Assembly: GCA_045537295.1 (NCBI GenBank)
Contig: JAZSPG010000070.1
Location: 1 to 64,000 of the forward strand
Reading direction: 5' to 3'
DNA from: Scatosoma sp045537295
GTDB lineage: Bacteria > Bacillota > Clostridia > Christensenellales > Borkfalkiaceae
Length of the DNA: 64,000 nt
Part shown: in pieces, positions 31,819 to 38,559 of the stretch
Position numbering within the stretch: position 1 is the stretch's first letter
Layout of the letters: each line of letters opens with the position of its first letter
Position numbers and translations under genes: made by a program
Notes under the pieces: model-generated
The model's database searches: none
The model's input: the letters and a program-made list of their open reading frames with translations, nothing else
What the model was told of the DNA's origin: nothing

Positions 31819-33597
31819 ATGACTAACAACCAGAAAGTTCTTCAATTCGTTGCAGATTGTCAGGCTTTTGCTCAGCCTGATAAAGTAGTGTGGATTGACG
31901 GTAGCGACGCACAAAGAGACGCTTTGAGAGAAGAGGCTTGCGCAACGGGCGAAATGATTAAGCTCAACCAAGAATTGCTCCCCGATTGTTATTATCACAG
32001 AACGGCGGAAAACGACGTTGCCCGCGTAGAGGACAGAACCTTTATTTGCTGTGAAAACGAAGAGGACGCACTTCCTCATTCCATCGTAAAATGGAAAGCA
32101 CCCAAAGACGCTTACGCAATGGTAAACGAAATTGCAAAAGGTGCGTACAAGGGCAGAACGATGTATGTGATTCCCTATTCGATGGGCGTAGTAGGTTCGC
32201 CTTTCTCGAAAATCGGTATTGAAATTACCGATTCCATCTACGTCGTTTTGAATATGATGATTATGACCCGCGTAGGCAAGATGTGTCTTGACCAGCTCGG
32301 CAAAGACGGCGACTTCGTTAAGGGCTTCCACGCGAAATGTAACGTAGACCCCGAAAAGAGATATATTATGCACTTCCCCGAAGACAACACGATTATTTCC
32401 GTGAACTCGGCTTACGGCGGTAACGTGCTTTTGGGTAAGAAGTGCTTTGCGCTTCGTATCGCAACCAACCTCGGTAAAAAGGAAGGCTGGATGGCAGAAC
32501 ATATGCTTATCCTCGGCGTAAAGCGTCCTCAGGATAAGGAAATGAAATACGTGGCGGCGGCGTTCCCCTCGGCTTGCGGTAAGACCAACCTTGCTATGTT
32601 AATTCCGCCCAAGCAGTATCTTGACGCTGGCTACGAAGTACAATGCGTAGGCGACGATATCGCTTGGATTAGAGTAGGTGAGGACGGCAGACTTTGGGCT
32701 TGTAACCCCGAAAACGGTTTCTTCGGCGTTGCGCCCGGTACGAACGAAAAATCCAACCCCAACGCGCTTGCGTCTACGAGAAAGGGTACGATTTTCACGA
32801 ACGTAGCGCTCAATCCTAAGGACAACACGGTTTGGTGGGAAAAGCTCACGAAGCAAGCTCCCGCAGAACTTATCGACTGGACGGGTAAGCCTTGGACGCC
32901 CGATTGCGGACGCAACGCGGCGCACCCCAATTCCCGTTTCACCGCTCCCGCGGAAAACTGCCCTTGCATCTCGCCCGCGTTCAATTCTAAGGAAGGCGTG
33001 CCTCTTTCCGCGATTATCTTCGGCGGTAGAAGAGCGACCACCACTCCGCTCGTATATCAATCGAGAGACTGGAACCACGGTACGTTCGTAGGTACGATTA
33101 TGTCTTCCGAAACGACGGCGGCGGCTACGGGTGCGGTTGGCGTACTCCGTCACGACCCGATGGCTATGAAACCCTTTATGGGCTACTCGGTAGATAAATA
33201 CTTCCAGCACTGGATTGATATGGGTGCGAAAGTAGAAGAAAGCAAGCAACCCAAGATTTTCAACGTAAACTGGTTCCGTCAGGACGAGAACGGCAACTTT
33301 ATGTGGCCTGGATTTGGCGACAATATGCGCGTACTCGACTGGATTTTAGACCGTTGCGAAGGCAAGGTAGAGGCAAGAGAAACGGCTATCGGTTATCTTC
33401 CTTACGCGAAGGATATCAACATTGAAAACTGCGATATCGACGCGACCACGCTTGAAAAGCTCCTCGTCGTAGACAAGGCGCGCTGGGCGGCGGAAGCGGA
33501 AGAAATCACCACCTACTACGCGGAAAACTTCGGCGACAAGATGCCTAAGGAAATTATGGCAAACCTTGAAATTCTTAAAAAGAACTGCGCTGAGTAA
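31819..33597 (+). CDS. pckG: Phosphoenolpyruvate carboxykinase, GTP-type
   Basis: Interconverts oxaloacetate and PEP, with GTP/GDP: gluconeogenesis or, in anaerobes, CO2-fixing fermentation toward oxaloacetate. The P-loop FPSACGKTN and GYSVDKYFQHW are diagnostic of the GTP-dependent family; the ATP-type GLSGTGKTT motif is absent. The metal and substrate motifs CVGDDIAWI, GVAPGTNEKSNPNA and FGGRR are present. Length 592 is normal. AAAGGAG precedes the ATG. The gene has its own strong promoter, a structured leader and a terminator; codon choice (AAC, GTA, CTT, AAG) looks more biased than in neighbours, consistent with high expression. Confidence 0.97.
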   Translation: MTNNQKVLQFVADCQAFAQPDKVVWIDGSDAQRDALREEACATGEMIKLNQELLPDCYYHRTAENDVARVEDRTFICCENEEDALPHSIVKWKAPKDAYAMVNEIAKGAYKGRTMYVIPYSMGVVGSPFSKIGIEITDSIYVVLNMMIMTRVGKMCLDQLGKDGDFVKGFHAKCNVDPEKRYIMHFPEDNTIISVNSAYGGNVLLGKKCFALRIATNLGKKEGWMAEHMLILGVKRPQDKEMKYVAAAFPSACGKTNLAMLIPPKQYLDAGYEVQCVGDDIAWIRVGEDGRLWACNPENGFFGVAPGTNEKSNPNALASTRKGTIFTNVALNPKDNTVWWEKLTKQAPAELIDWTGKPWTPDCGRNAAHPNSRFTAPAENCPCISPAFNSKEGVPLSAIIFGGRRATTTPLVYQSRDWNHGTFVGTIMSSETTAAATGAVGVLRHDPMAMKPFMGYSVDKYFQHWIDMGAKVEESKQPKIFNVNWFRQDENGNFMWPGFGDNMRVLDWILDRCEGKVEARETAIGYLPYAKDINIENCDIDATTLEKLLVVDKARWAAEAEEITTYYAENFGDKMPKEIMANLEILKKNCAE

Positions 33598-33614
33598 GTA
33601 TAAAGTAAACAAAA

Positions 33615-33645
33615 ACAGCCCCGCCGAATTTCTCGGCGGGGCTGT
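33615..33645. terminator. Terminator of pckA
   Basis: ACAGCCCCGCCGA / TCGGCGGGGCTGT, a 13-bp stem, flanked by A-rich and short T tracts; serves both convergent genes. Confidence 0.8.
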
Positions 33646-33664
33646 AAAACTATAATATCGTCGA

Positions 33665-33913
33665 TTAAGTTTGAAAAAGCTCTAAAGCGAAACGGAACGC
33701 ACTCTTAAACGCCTGCGAAAACGCTTTTTCCTCGTAGGCAGAATAGAAATCCTCGTGCGCCTGTTCAAATTCCTCAAAAAGCATTTTTTGTTTGGGAGTA
33801 AGCGCTTGGATAAACTTTTCACGCGCCTCGCACAGTCTTTCCGTTTCCTCAGGGCAAAGTGGAGCAAAATCCTCGAAAAAATCTGCGCGTATTTTTTCTA
33901 TAATAGTATTCAT
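33665..33913 (-). CDS. DUF6809-like small protein
   Basis: 82 residues, all-helical, acidic and aromatic (LTPKQKMLFEEFEQAHEDF, AFKSAFRFALELF). The pattern of a central LT..Q...FE segment and a C-terminal F..AFR.A...LE helix is that of DUF6809 proteins of Clostridia, for which no function is known. ATG 33913 follows AAGAGGTGA; a longer frame would cross the promoter and operator. It is divergent from an XRE regulator across a perfect 14-bp inverted repeat that contains its -35 box, so the regulator very likely controls it. Confidence 0.75.
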   Translation of the reverse strand: MNTIIEKIRADFFEDFAPLCPEETERLCEAREKFIQALTPKQKMLFEEFEQAHEDFYSAYEEKAFSQAFKSAFRFALELFQT

Positions 33914-33931
33914 GGTATCACCTCTTGATTT

Positions 33932-33960
33932 ATTATAATAGCAAAATCTTGCTTTGTCAA
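33932..33960 (-). promoter_or_regulatory. Consensus promoter of the DUF6809 gene
   Basis: Minus strand TTGACA (33960-33955), 17 bases, TATAAT (33937-33932); both hexamers are perfect. Confidence 0.85.
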
Positions 33961-33980
33961 GCATAAAAAGCAAGATTTTG
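33942..33980. promoter_or_regulatory. XRE operator, perfect 14-bp inverted repeat
   Basis: CAAAATCTTGCTTT (33942-955) and AAAGCAAGATTTTG (33967-980), 25 bp centre to centre, separated by 11 bases. One arm fills the spacer and the other sits upstream of the -35 of the DUF6809 promoter; the right arm also lies just upstream of the XRE start. A repressor bound here would shut both directions. Confidence 0.75.
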
Positions 33981-34006
33981 ATAAACTCTACCGTAAGAGG
34001 TGAAAA

Positions 34007-34219
34007 ATGTACGGGAAGGAAATAAGGGAAATCAGAAAGAGTTACAATTTTACGCAAAGCGAGGTTTCAAAAGCGACGGGCATACCGCAAAATACGATTA
34101 GCTGGATTGAGTTAGATAAAGGTATACCTAATTTACAGCAATGCGTATTGCTTGCGGATTTTTATGGGATTAGCTTAGACGAGTTAATCGGCAGGGAGAT
34201 AAAGGAGAAGTTACAATGA
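34007..34219 (+). CDS. XRE family HTH regulator
   Basis: 70-residue single-domain Cro/CI-type DNA-binding protein: HTH at residues 15-40 (FTQSEVSKATGIPQNTISWI), then a fourth helix and the LADFYGISLDELIG end typical of this class. AAGAGGTG precedes the ATG. Its stop overlaps the start of the following flavoprotein gene (ATGA), so the two are translationally coupled. Being next to a large inverted repeat, it probably represses its own gene and the divergent DUF6809 gene. Confidence 0.93.
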   Translation: MYGKEIREIRKSYNFTQSEVSKATGIPQNTISWIELDKGIPNLQQCVLLADFYGISLDELIGREIKEKLQ

Positions 34220-34758
34220 AAAAGGTGCTCGTATTATCGGGTAGTCCGAGAAAGCAGGGCAACTCGGATATTTTATGCGACGAATTTTGCAAGGGCGCGC
34301 TTGCAAACGGCAACGCGGTGGAAAAAATCCGTATCGCCGAAAAGAAAATCGCGTATTGTTTAGGCTGTTATCATTGCAGGGAAACGGGAGGGAAGTGCGT
34401 GTTCCAAGACGATATGCCCGCTTTATTGCAAAAAATAATCGAGGCGGACGTGTTGGTTTTGGCGACGCCCGTGTATTTTTACAGCATGAGTGCACAGTTA
34501 AAGACGGTGATAGACAGAACGGTGGCGCGCTGGCGTGAAATTGCGAACAAGGAGCTGTATTATATCATTACTTCCGCCGAAAACGAACGCGATACCTTGG
34601 ACGGCACGATAACCGCGCTCCGCGGTTTCGCAAAATGCATAGACGGGTATGAAGAAAAGGGCATTTTGTACGGCAGAGGCGTTTCTGAAAAGGGCGAAGT
34701 GGTAAATTTCCCCGATTTAATGCGCATAGCGCGCGAAATGGGCGAAAGCGTAAGGTAA
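34216..34758 (+). CDS. Flavodoxin-like NAD(P)H-dependent FMN oxidoreductase
   Basis: 180 residues. The FMN phosphate loop LSGSPRKQGNSDIL is at residues 7-20, followed by the CLGCYHC segment near residue 48, GKCVFQDDM and TPVYFYSMSAQLKTVIDR, all typical of the flavodoxin-like NADPH-dependent FMN reductase family (iron-sulfur flavoprotein-like, though the full Fe-S cysteine set is not evident). It would reduce quinones, flavins or small electrophiles. ATGA overlap with the XRE gene places it under the same control, suggesting a small stress- or redox-responsive module. Confidence 0.9.
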   Translation: MKKVLVLSGSPRKQGNSDILCDEFCKGALANGNAVEKIRIAEKKIAYCLGCYHCRETGGKCVFQDDMPALLQKIIEADVLVLATPVYFYSMSAQLKTVIDRTVARWREIANKELYYIITSAENERDTLDGTITALRGFAKCIDGYEEKGILYGRGVSEKGEVVNFPDLMRIAREMGESVR

Positions 34759-34824
34759 AAATGTGAAAGAAAACCTAAAAAAAACGAAAGAAAACAAAAA
34801 TTTCGGCAATTTTACAATATTTAA

Positions 34825-34853
34825 TTGACAATTTTTTATTTTTACAGTATAAT
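34825..34853 (+). promoter_or_regulatory. Perfect consensus promoter
   Basis: TTGACA (34825-34830), 17 bases, TATAAT (34848-34853), directly followed by a terminator hairpin. Confidence 0.85.
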
Positions 34854-34858
34854 GAAAT

Positions 34859-34890
34859 GCGGTTATTCAAAGAATAGTCGCGTTTTTTTA
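34859..34890 (+). terminator. Intrinsic terminator at the transcription start
   Basis: GCGGTTATTC / GAATAGTCGC with an AAA loop and T7, a 10-bp stem with two G-T pairs. It begins about 6 bases after the -10, so a transcript from the promoter at 34825 would be only about 30 bases unless it reads through to the acyltransferase gene. Confidence 0.7.
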
Positions 34891-34941
34891 TGCTTTACAA
34901 TATAATAATTAAGTAAGATATTTTTATAAGAGGAAAAGGAA

Positions 34942-35601
34942 ATGTTAAAAGTAAAAGACCTGTTTGATTTAACGCATACGCAAGCAAACGAATATCTTTC
35001 CGCCTACGAATACCCTTGGCAAGCTCTGCAAGGGATAAAGCAATTTATTTTGCAGGCGGGCGAACGCTTAAACAAAGCGGAATACGAGGAAATTTCACCC
35101 AAAGTTTGGGTACATAAAAGCGCGAAAATCGCGCCTACGGCGCAGATAAACGCTCCGTGTATTATCGGCGCGGAAACGGAAATTCGGCATTGTGCGTTTA
35201 TTCGCGGTAGCGTGATTGTCGGCGAAAATTGCACGGTGGGCAATTCCGTGGAAATAAAGAACGCGATTTTGTTCGACGGCGCGCAAGTCCCGCATTTTAA
35301 TTACGTAGGGGATAGTATTTTGGGGTATAAGGCGCATTTGGGCGCGGGTGCGGTAACTTCGAATATAAAATCGGACAAAACGCCCGTGAGCGTAAAATGC
35401 GGGGACGAAAGTTTGCAAACGGGGCAAAGAAAGGTCGGCGCGTTCGTGGGGGATTTTGCCGAAGTGGGCTGTAACTGCGTGTTAAATCCTGGTACGGTAA
35501 TCGGCAAAGGCAGTCGGATATACCCGCTTTGTTGCGTGCGGGGCACGGTGGCGGAAAATAGCATTTATAAAAATAACGGCGTCGTAACGCCGATAAAATG
35601 A
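34942..35601 (+). CDS. Left-handed beta-helix (GlmU C-terminal-like) transferase
   Basis: 219 residues with hexapeptide repeats from about residue 55 to 200 (HKSAKIAPTAQINAPCIIGA, IRGSVIVGENCTVGNSVEIK, GDSILGYKAHLGAGAVTSN, VGCNCVLNPGTVIGKGSRIY). The arrangement including NYVGDSILG and GAGAVTSN is that of the acetyltransferase half of GlmU, which makes N-acetylglucosamine-1-phosphate; the pyrophosphorylase half is absent. It is 12 bases upstream of glmM, the enzyme that makes the substrate, so a role in UDP-GlcNAc supply is likely. AAGAGGAAAAGGAA precedes the ATG. Confidence 0.85.
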   Translation: MLKVKDLFDLTHTQANEYLSAYEYPWQALQGIKQFILQAGERLNKAEYEEISPKVWVHKSAKIAPTAQINAPCIIGAETEIRHCAFIRGSVIVGENCTVGNSVEIKNAILFDGAQVPHFNYVGDSILGYKAHLGAGAVTSNIKSDKTPVSVKCGDESLQTGQRKVGAFVGDFAEVGCNCVLNPGTVIGKGSRIYPLCCVRGTVAENSIYKNNGVVTPIK

Positions 35602-35613
35602 GAGGGAACGGCT

Positions 35614-36966
35614 ATGGGTAAATATTTCGGAACGGACGGATTTCGTGGCGAGGCGAACGCGGATTTAACGGCGCAACACGCGTTTAAGGTGGGTCGGTTT
35701 TTGGGTTGGTATTATACCAAACAAAAGGGCGAGCGGGCAAAAATCGTTATCGGTAAGGATACGAGGCGGTCGGGATATATGTTCGAATACGCGTTGGCGG
35801 GCGGAATCGTATCCTCAGGCGCGGACGCGTATTTGTTACACGTCACGACCACGCCGTCGGTTGCGTATTGCGTACGGACGGAAGGGTTTGATTGCGGGAT
35901 TATGATTTCCACCAGCCATAACCCCTTTTACGATAACGGTATCAAGCTTTTCAACGCGCAGGGCGAAAAGACGGAGGATACAACCGTCGAGCTTATCGAG
36001 GCGTATCTTGACGGTAATTTGCCTGAAATACCCTATGCAAAAGGCGAAAAAATCGGTCGGACGGTGGATTTTTCGGCGGGAAGAAACCGTTATATCGGGT
36101 ATTTGATTTCGCTTGGATTATACAGTTTTAAGGGCTGGAAAGTGGGGCTGGACTGCGCGAACGGTAGCGCTTGGAATATCGCCCAAAGCGTGTTTAACGC
36201 GCTGGGCGCGACGACTTTCGTTTTGGGCGCGGACCCCGACGGTACGAATATCAACGCGGATGTCGGCTCGACGCATATCGAGGCGTTGCAACGGTTTGTG
36301 GTGGAAAAGGGACTGGATATAGGTTTTGCGTACGACGGCGACGCGGATAGATGTTTGTGCGTGGACGAAAAAGGCAATATCGTGGACGGCGACGGGATTG
36401 TGTATTTGTACGCGCAATATATGAAAGAACAGGGGAAACTTGCAAACAACACCGTAGTCACAACGGTAATGTCTAATTTCGGTTTGTATAAAGCGTTAGA
36501 AAAAATCGGAATAACCTGTGAAAAGACGGCGGTGGGGGATAGGTTCGTCGCGGAAAAAATGCGCGAGGGCGGATATATGCTCGGCGGGGAACAGTCGGGG
36601 CATATTATTTTTGCCAAGTACGCGGGTACGGGCGACGGGGTACTGACCAGCTTAAAGGTAATGCAAGCGTTAATAGACAAAAAAACGAGCCTTTCGAAAG
36701 TCGTCGCGCCTTTTGAAAAGTACCCGCAACTGTTAAAAAACGCGCGCGTAAAAGATAAAAACACCGCCTTAAACAACAGAGCGGTGCAAGAAAAGATACA
36801 CGAATTAACCCAAGAATTAGGCGATACGGGCAGAATTTTAGTGCGTGCGTCGGGAACAGAACCCGTCATTCGCGTAATGACGGAGGCGCAAACTGCGCTC
36901 GATTGCCAACGGTGCGTAAAAGCGGTTTTGACCGTTTTGAAAGAACAGGGCTTGCTCGCGGAATAA
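35614..36966 (+). CDS. glmM: Phosphoglucosamine mutase
   Basis: Converts glucosamine-6-phosphate to glucosamine-1-phosphate for peptidoglycan. Alpha-D-phosphohexomutase with four domains: active-site phosphoserine loop STSHNP with Ser101, metal loop DGDADR near residue 240, sugar-binding GGEQSGH near 328 and phosphate-binding RASGTEPVIRV near 410. Length 450 is standard. GAGAGGGA precedes the ATG. Together with the upstream hexapeptide enzyme it forms a two-gene amino-sugar operon. Confidence 0.97.
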   Translation: MGKYFGTDGFRGEANADLTAQHAFKVGRFLGWYYTKQKGERAKIVIGKDTRRSGYMFEYALAGGIVSSGADAYLLHVTTTPSVAYCVRTEGFDCGIMISTSHNPFYDNGIKLFNAQGEKTEDTTVELIEAYLDGNLPEIPYAKGEKIGRTVDFSAGRNRYIGYLISLGLYSFKGWKVGLDCANGSAWNIAQSVFNALGATTFVLGADPDGTNINADVGSTHIEALQRFVVEKGLDIGFAYDGDADRCLCVDEKGNIVDGDGIVYLYAQYMKEQGKLANNTVVTTVMSNFGLYKALEKIGITCEKTAVGDRFVAEKMREGGYMLGGEQSGHIIFAKYAGTGDGVLTSLKVMQALIDKKTSLSKVVAPFEKYPQLLKNARVKDKNTALNNRAVQEKIHELTQELGDTGRILVRASGTEPVIRVMTEAQTALDCQRCVKAVLTVLKEQGLLAE

Positions 36967-37200
36967 GGAAAGTAGAGCATTCACGCAAACCTGAGGTTTG
37001 CGTGAATGGAAATAAATCTCGTAAATTGCCCTGTGGGCGTGCATTGTGGAATAATTCAATAAACGATAACCGCCTTGAAATCTTACGATTCCAAGGCGAT
37101 TACCTATATGATAAGGGGGAAAATGATGAGCTTATTTATTGTGTTGAGCCGTGGCTCAACTTATTTACAAATATATTTTATCACGCCCGTTAAAAAAAGT
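36967..37200. repeat. Dispersed intergenic repeat, copy C, and palindromes
   Basis: No gene in 36967-37308. CATTCACGCAAACC / GGTTTGCGTGAATG is a perfect 14-bp hairpin (36978-37008) and could end glmM, but lacks a T-run. GCATTGTGG (37041-37049) followed by AATAATTCAATAA identifies the repeat family of copies A and B. Further small palindromes, including TTGAGCC-GT-GGCTCAA near 37144-37161, follow. Bases 37200-37308 are AT-rich with nothing recognisable. Confidence 0.65.
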
Positions 37201-37308
37201 AAAGGAAAAAATCAAACATTTTTCAAAACCTAAAAAAGTATATTCTTAACGCAAAAAATGTTCGAAAGTAACATTATTCCACATTTTTTGTGTCAATATG
37301 AACAAAAA

Positions 37309-37824
37309 TTACATAAATCGACATAAGAAACAACATAAAACGACGGAAAGAAAAGTGGCAAGCAAAGAAATAAAAAGGGCAAGGGGGAGTTTTTTGCGTT
37401 TTATGCCCGTAAAGTATACCGCGCCGATATAAAAAATCGTTTCGGACGAGCCGTAAGCGACGCAGGCGCAACGCGCGATATAGCTATCTACGCCGTAGGT
37501 GGACAAAATATCCGACAAAACGGCGATAGAACCGCTCCCGGATAAAGGTTTGACGAAAAGCAAAGGCGCGATTTCTTTGGGGATTCCGCAAAAACGAAAG
37601 AAGGGCTGTAAAAACGCGCCCAGCCGTTTGTCCAAACCGCTCGCCTCTAATAAAAAGGAGAGCATAGCGACGGTGGCGATATAAGGAAAGATAGAAAGAA
37701 TTAACGGAACAGCGCCTTTTACGCCCTCGGTAAAGCTATCGTACAGGCGTACTTTTTTCACGAGCGCGTAAATAAACGAGGATAAAAAAATGGCGGGGAT
37801 AATAAGCGCAAAAAAGTAGTTCAT
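37309..37824 (-). CDS. spmB: Spore maturation protein B
   Basis: 171-residue membrane protein of the SpmA/SpmB (nucleoside recognition, Gate) family; in Bacillus SpmA and SpmB are needed for proper spore core dehydration. Four to five hydrophobic helices with the family motifs KPLSGSGS and YGSSETIFYI. Start ATG 37824 shares its A with the TGA of spmA (TGATG), so the genes are coupled. The protein is full length. Such pairs also occur in non-sporulating Clostridia, so they do not prove sporulation. Confidence 0.95.
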   Translation of the reverse strand: MNYFFALIIPAIFLSSFIYALVKKVRLYDSFTEGVKGAVPLILSIFPYIATVAMLSFLLEASGLDKRLGAFLQPFFRFCGIPKEIAPLLFVKPLSGSGSIAVLSDILSTYGVDSYIARCACVAYGSSETIFYIGAVYFTGIKRKKLPLALFISLLATFLSVVLCCFLCRFM

Positions 37825-38432
37825 CAAATACCTGCCCTATGCGTTTTGTACTTTTGCGCGGTGGAAAAGCGCGGTTGGTTATCGTATTTTGGAAGAAAGA
37901 GCTTGACGAGCAGAACGCCCAACGCCGAAGAAAAAAGGGTGGTGATAAGGGTGGGCAAAATGACGGCGGAGGGGTTGACGCTTCCAAGCGCCGTTCTAAG
38001 CCCTATCATAGAAGTTGGGATAAGCTGTAAAGAGGTGGCGTTTAATACGAACAGCATACACGAATCGCGTTCGGCGCTTGGGGTTTTGTCTAAAAGGTTA
38101 GCGGATTTTACCCCGTACGGTGTACCCGCACCCGAAATACCGAGCATATTGACGGACATATTCATACAAATCGCGTCTAAGGCTTTGGGGTCGCTCGTGA
38201 CGAACAGGCGTTTTGCCATCGGTTTTAAGAGCTTGGAAACTTGTCGCGAAACCCCGCTGTCTTCCCAGACGCGCATCAGTCCCAGCCACACCGAATAGGT
38301 GGCGATAAGCGAAATGCAAAGGGTAGCGGATTTCGAGGTCGCGTCTAACAGCGTGGATAAAAACGAGTCGGGCGCAACGCACAGTAAAACGGCGTTAGAT
38401 AGGATAAAAATGACCGCAAAAAGAATATTCAT
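37824..38432 (-). CDS. spmA: Spore maturation protein A
   Basis: 202-residue integral membrane partner of SpmB, with the Gate-domain motifs LGLMRVWEDSG, MNMSVNMLGISGAGTPYG and SMIGLRTALGSV (residues about 50-150). The ATG at 38432 is the first possible start, as an in-frame TAG lies 9 bases upstream. No ribosome binding site is present before it. The sequence just upstream resembles a sigma-E promoter (ATA, 17 bases, CATATAGT), which would place the transcription start at or next to the ATG. Confidence 0.94.
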   Translation of the reverse strand: MNILFAVIFILSNAVLLCVAPDSFLSTLLDATSKSATLCISLIATYSVWLGLMRVWEDSGVSRQVSKLLKPMAKRLFVTSDPKALDAICMNMSVNMLGISGAGTPYGVKSANLLDKTPSAERDSCMLFVLNATSLQLIPTSMIGLRTALGSVNPSAVILPTLITTLFSSALGVLLVKLFLPKYDNQPRFSTAQKYKTHRAGI

Positions 38433-38497
38433 AGCATACTATATGCTTTTCGCGCGCGCGGATATGTGCGGATATATGAAAAACGCTTGTAAATCGT

Positions 38498-38526
38498 TTT
38501 ACTTTTTCGCGAAAAAGGTGTATAAT
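38498..38526 (+). promoter_or_regulatory. Promoter of the metG cluster
   Basis: TTTACT (38498-38503), 17 bases, TATAAT (38521-38526). Confidence 0.7.
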
Positions 38527-38559
38527 ACAATGGAGAAAGAGCGTAAAGGAGCAAAGGTT

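Noticed and set aside
36903..37193. 96-codon frame across the end of glmM and the repeat
   Set aside because: It runs through palindromes of the dispersed repeat family and has no start signal.
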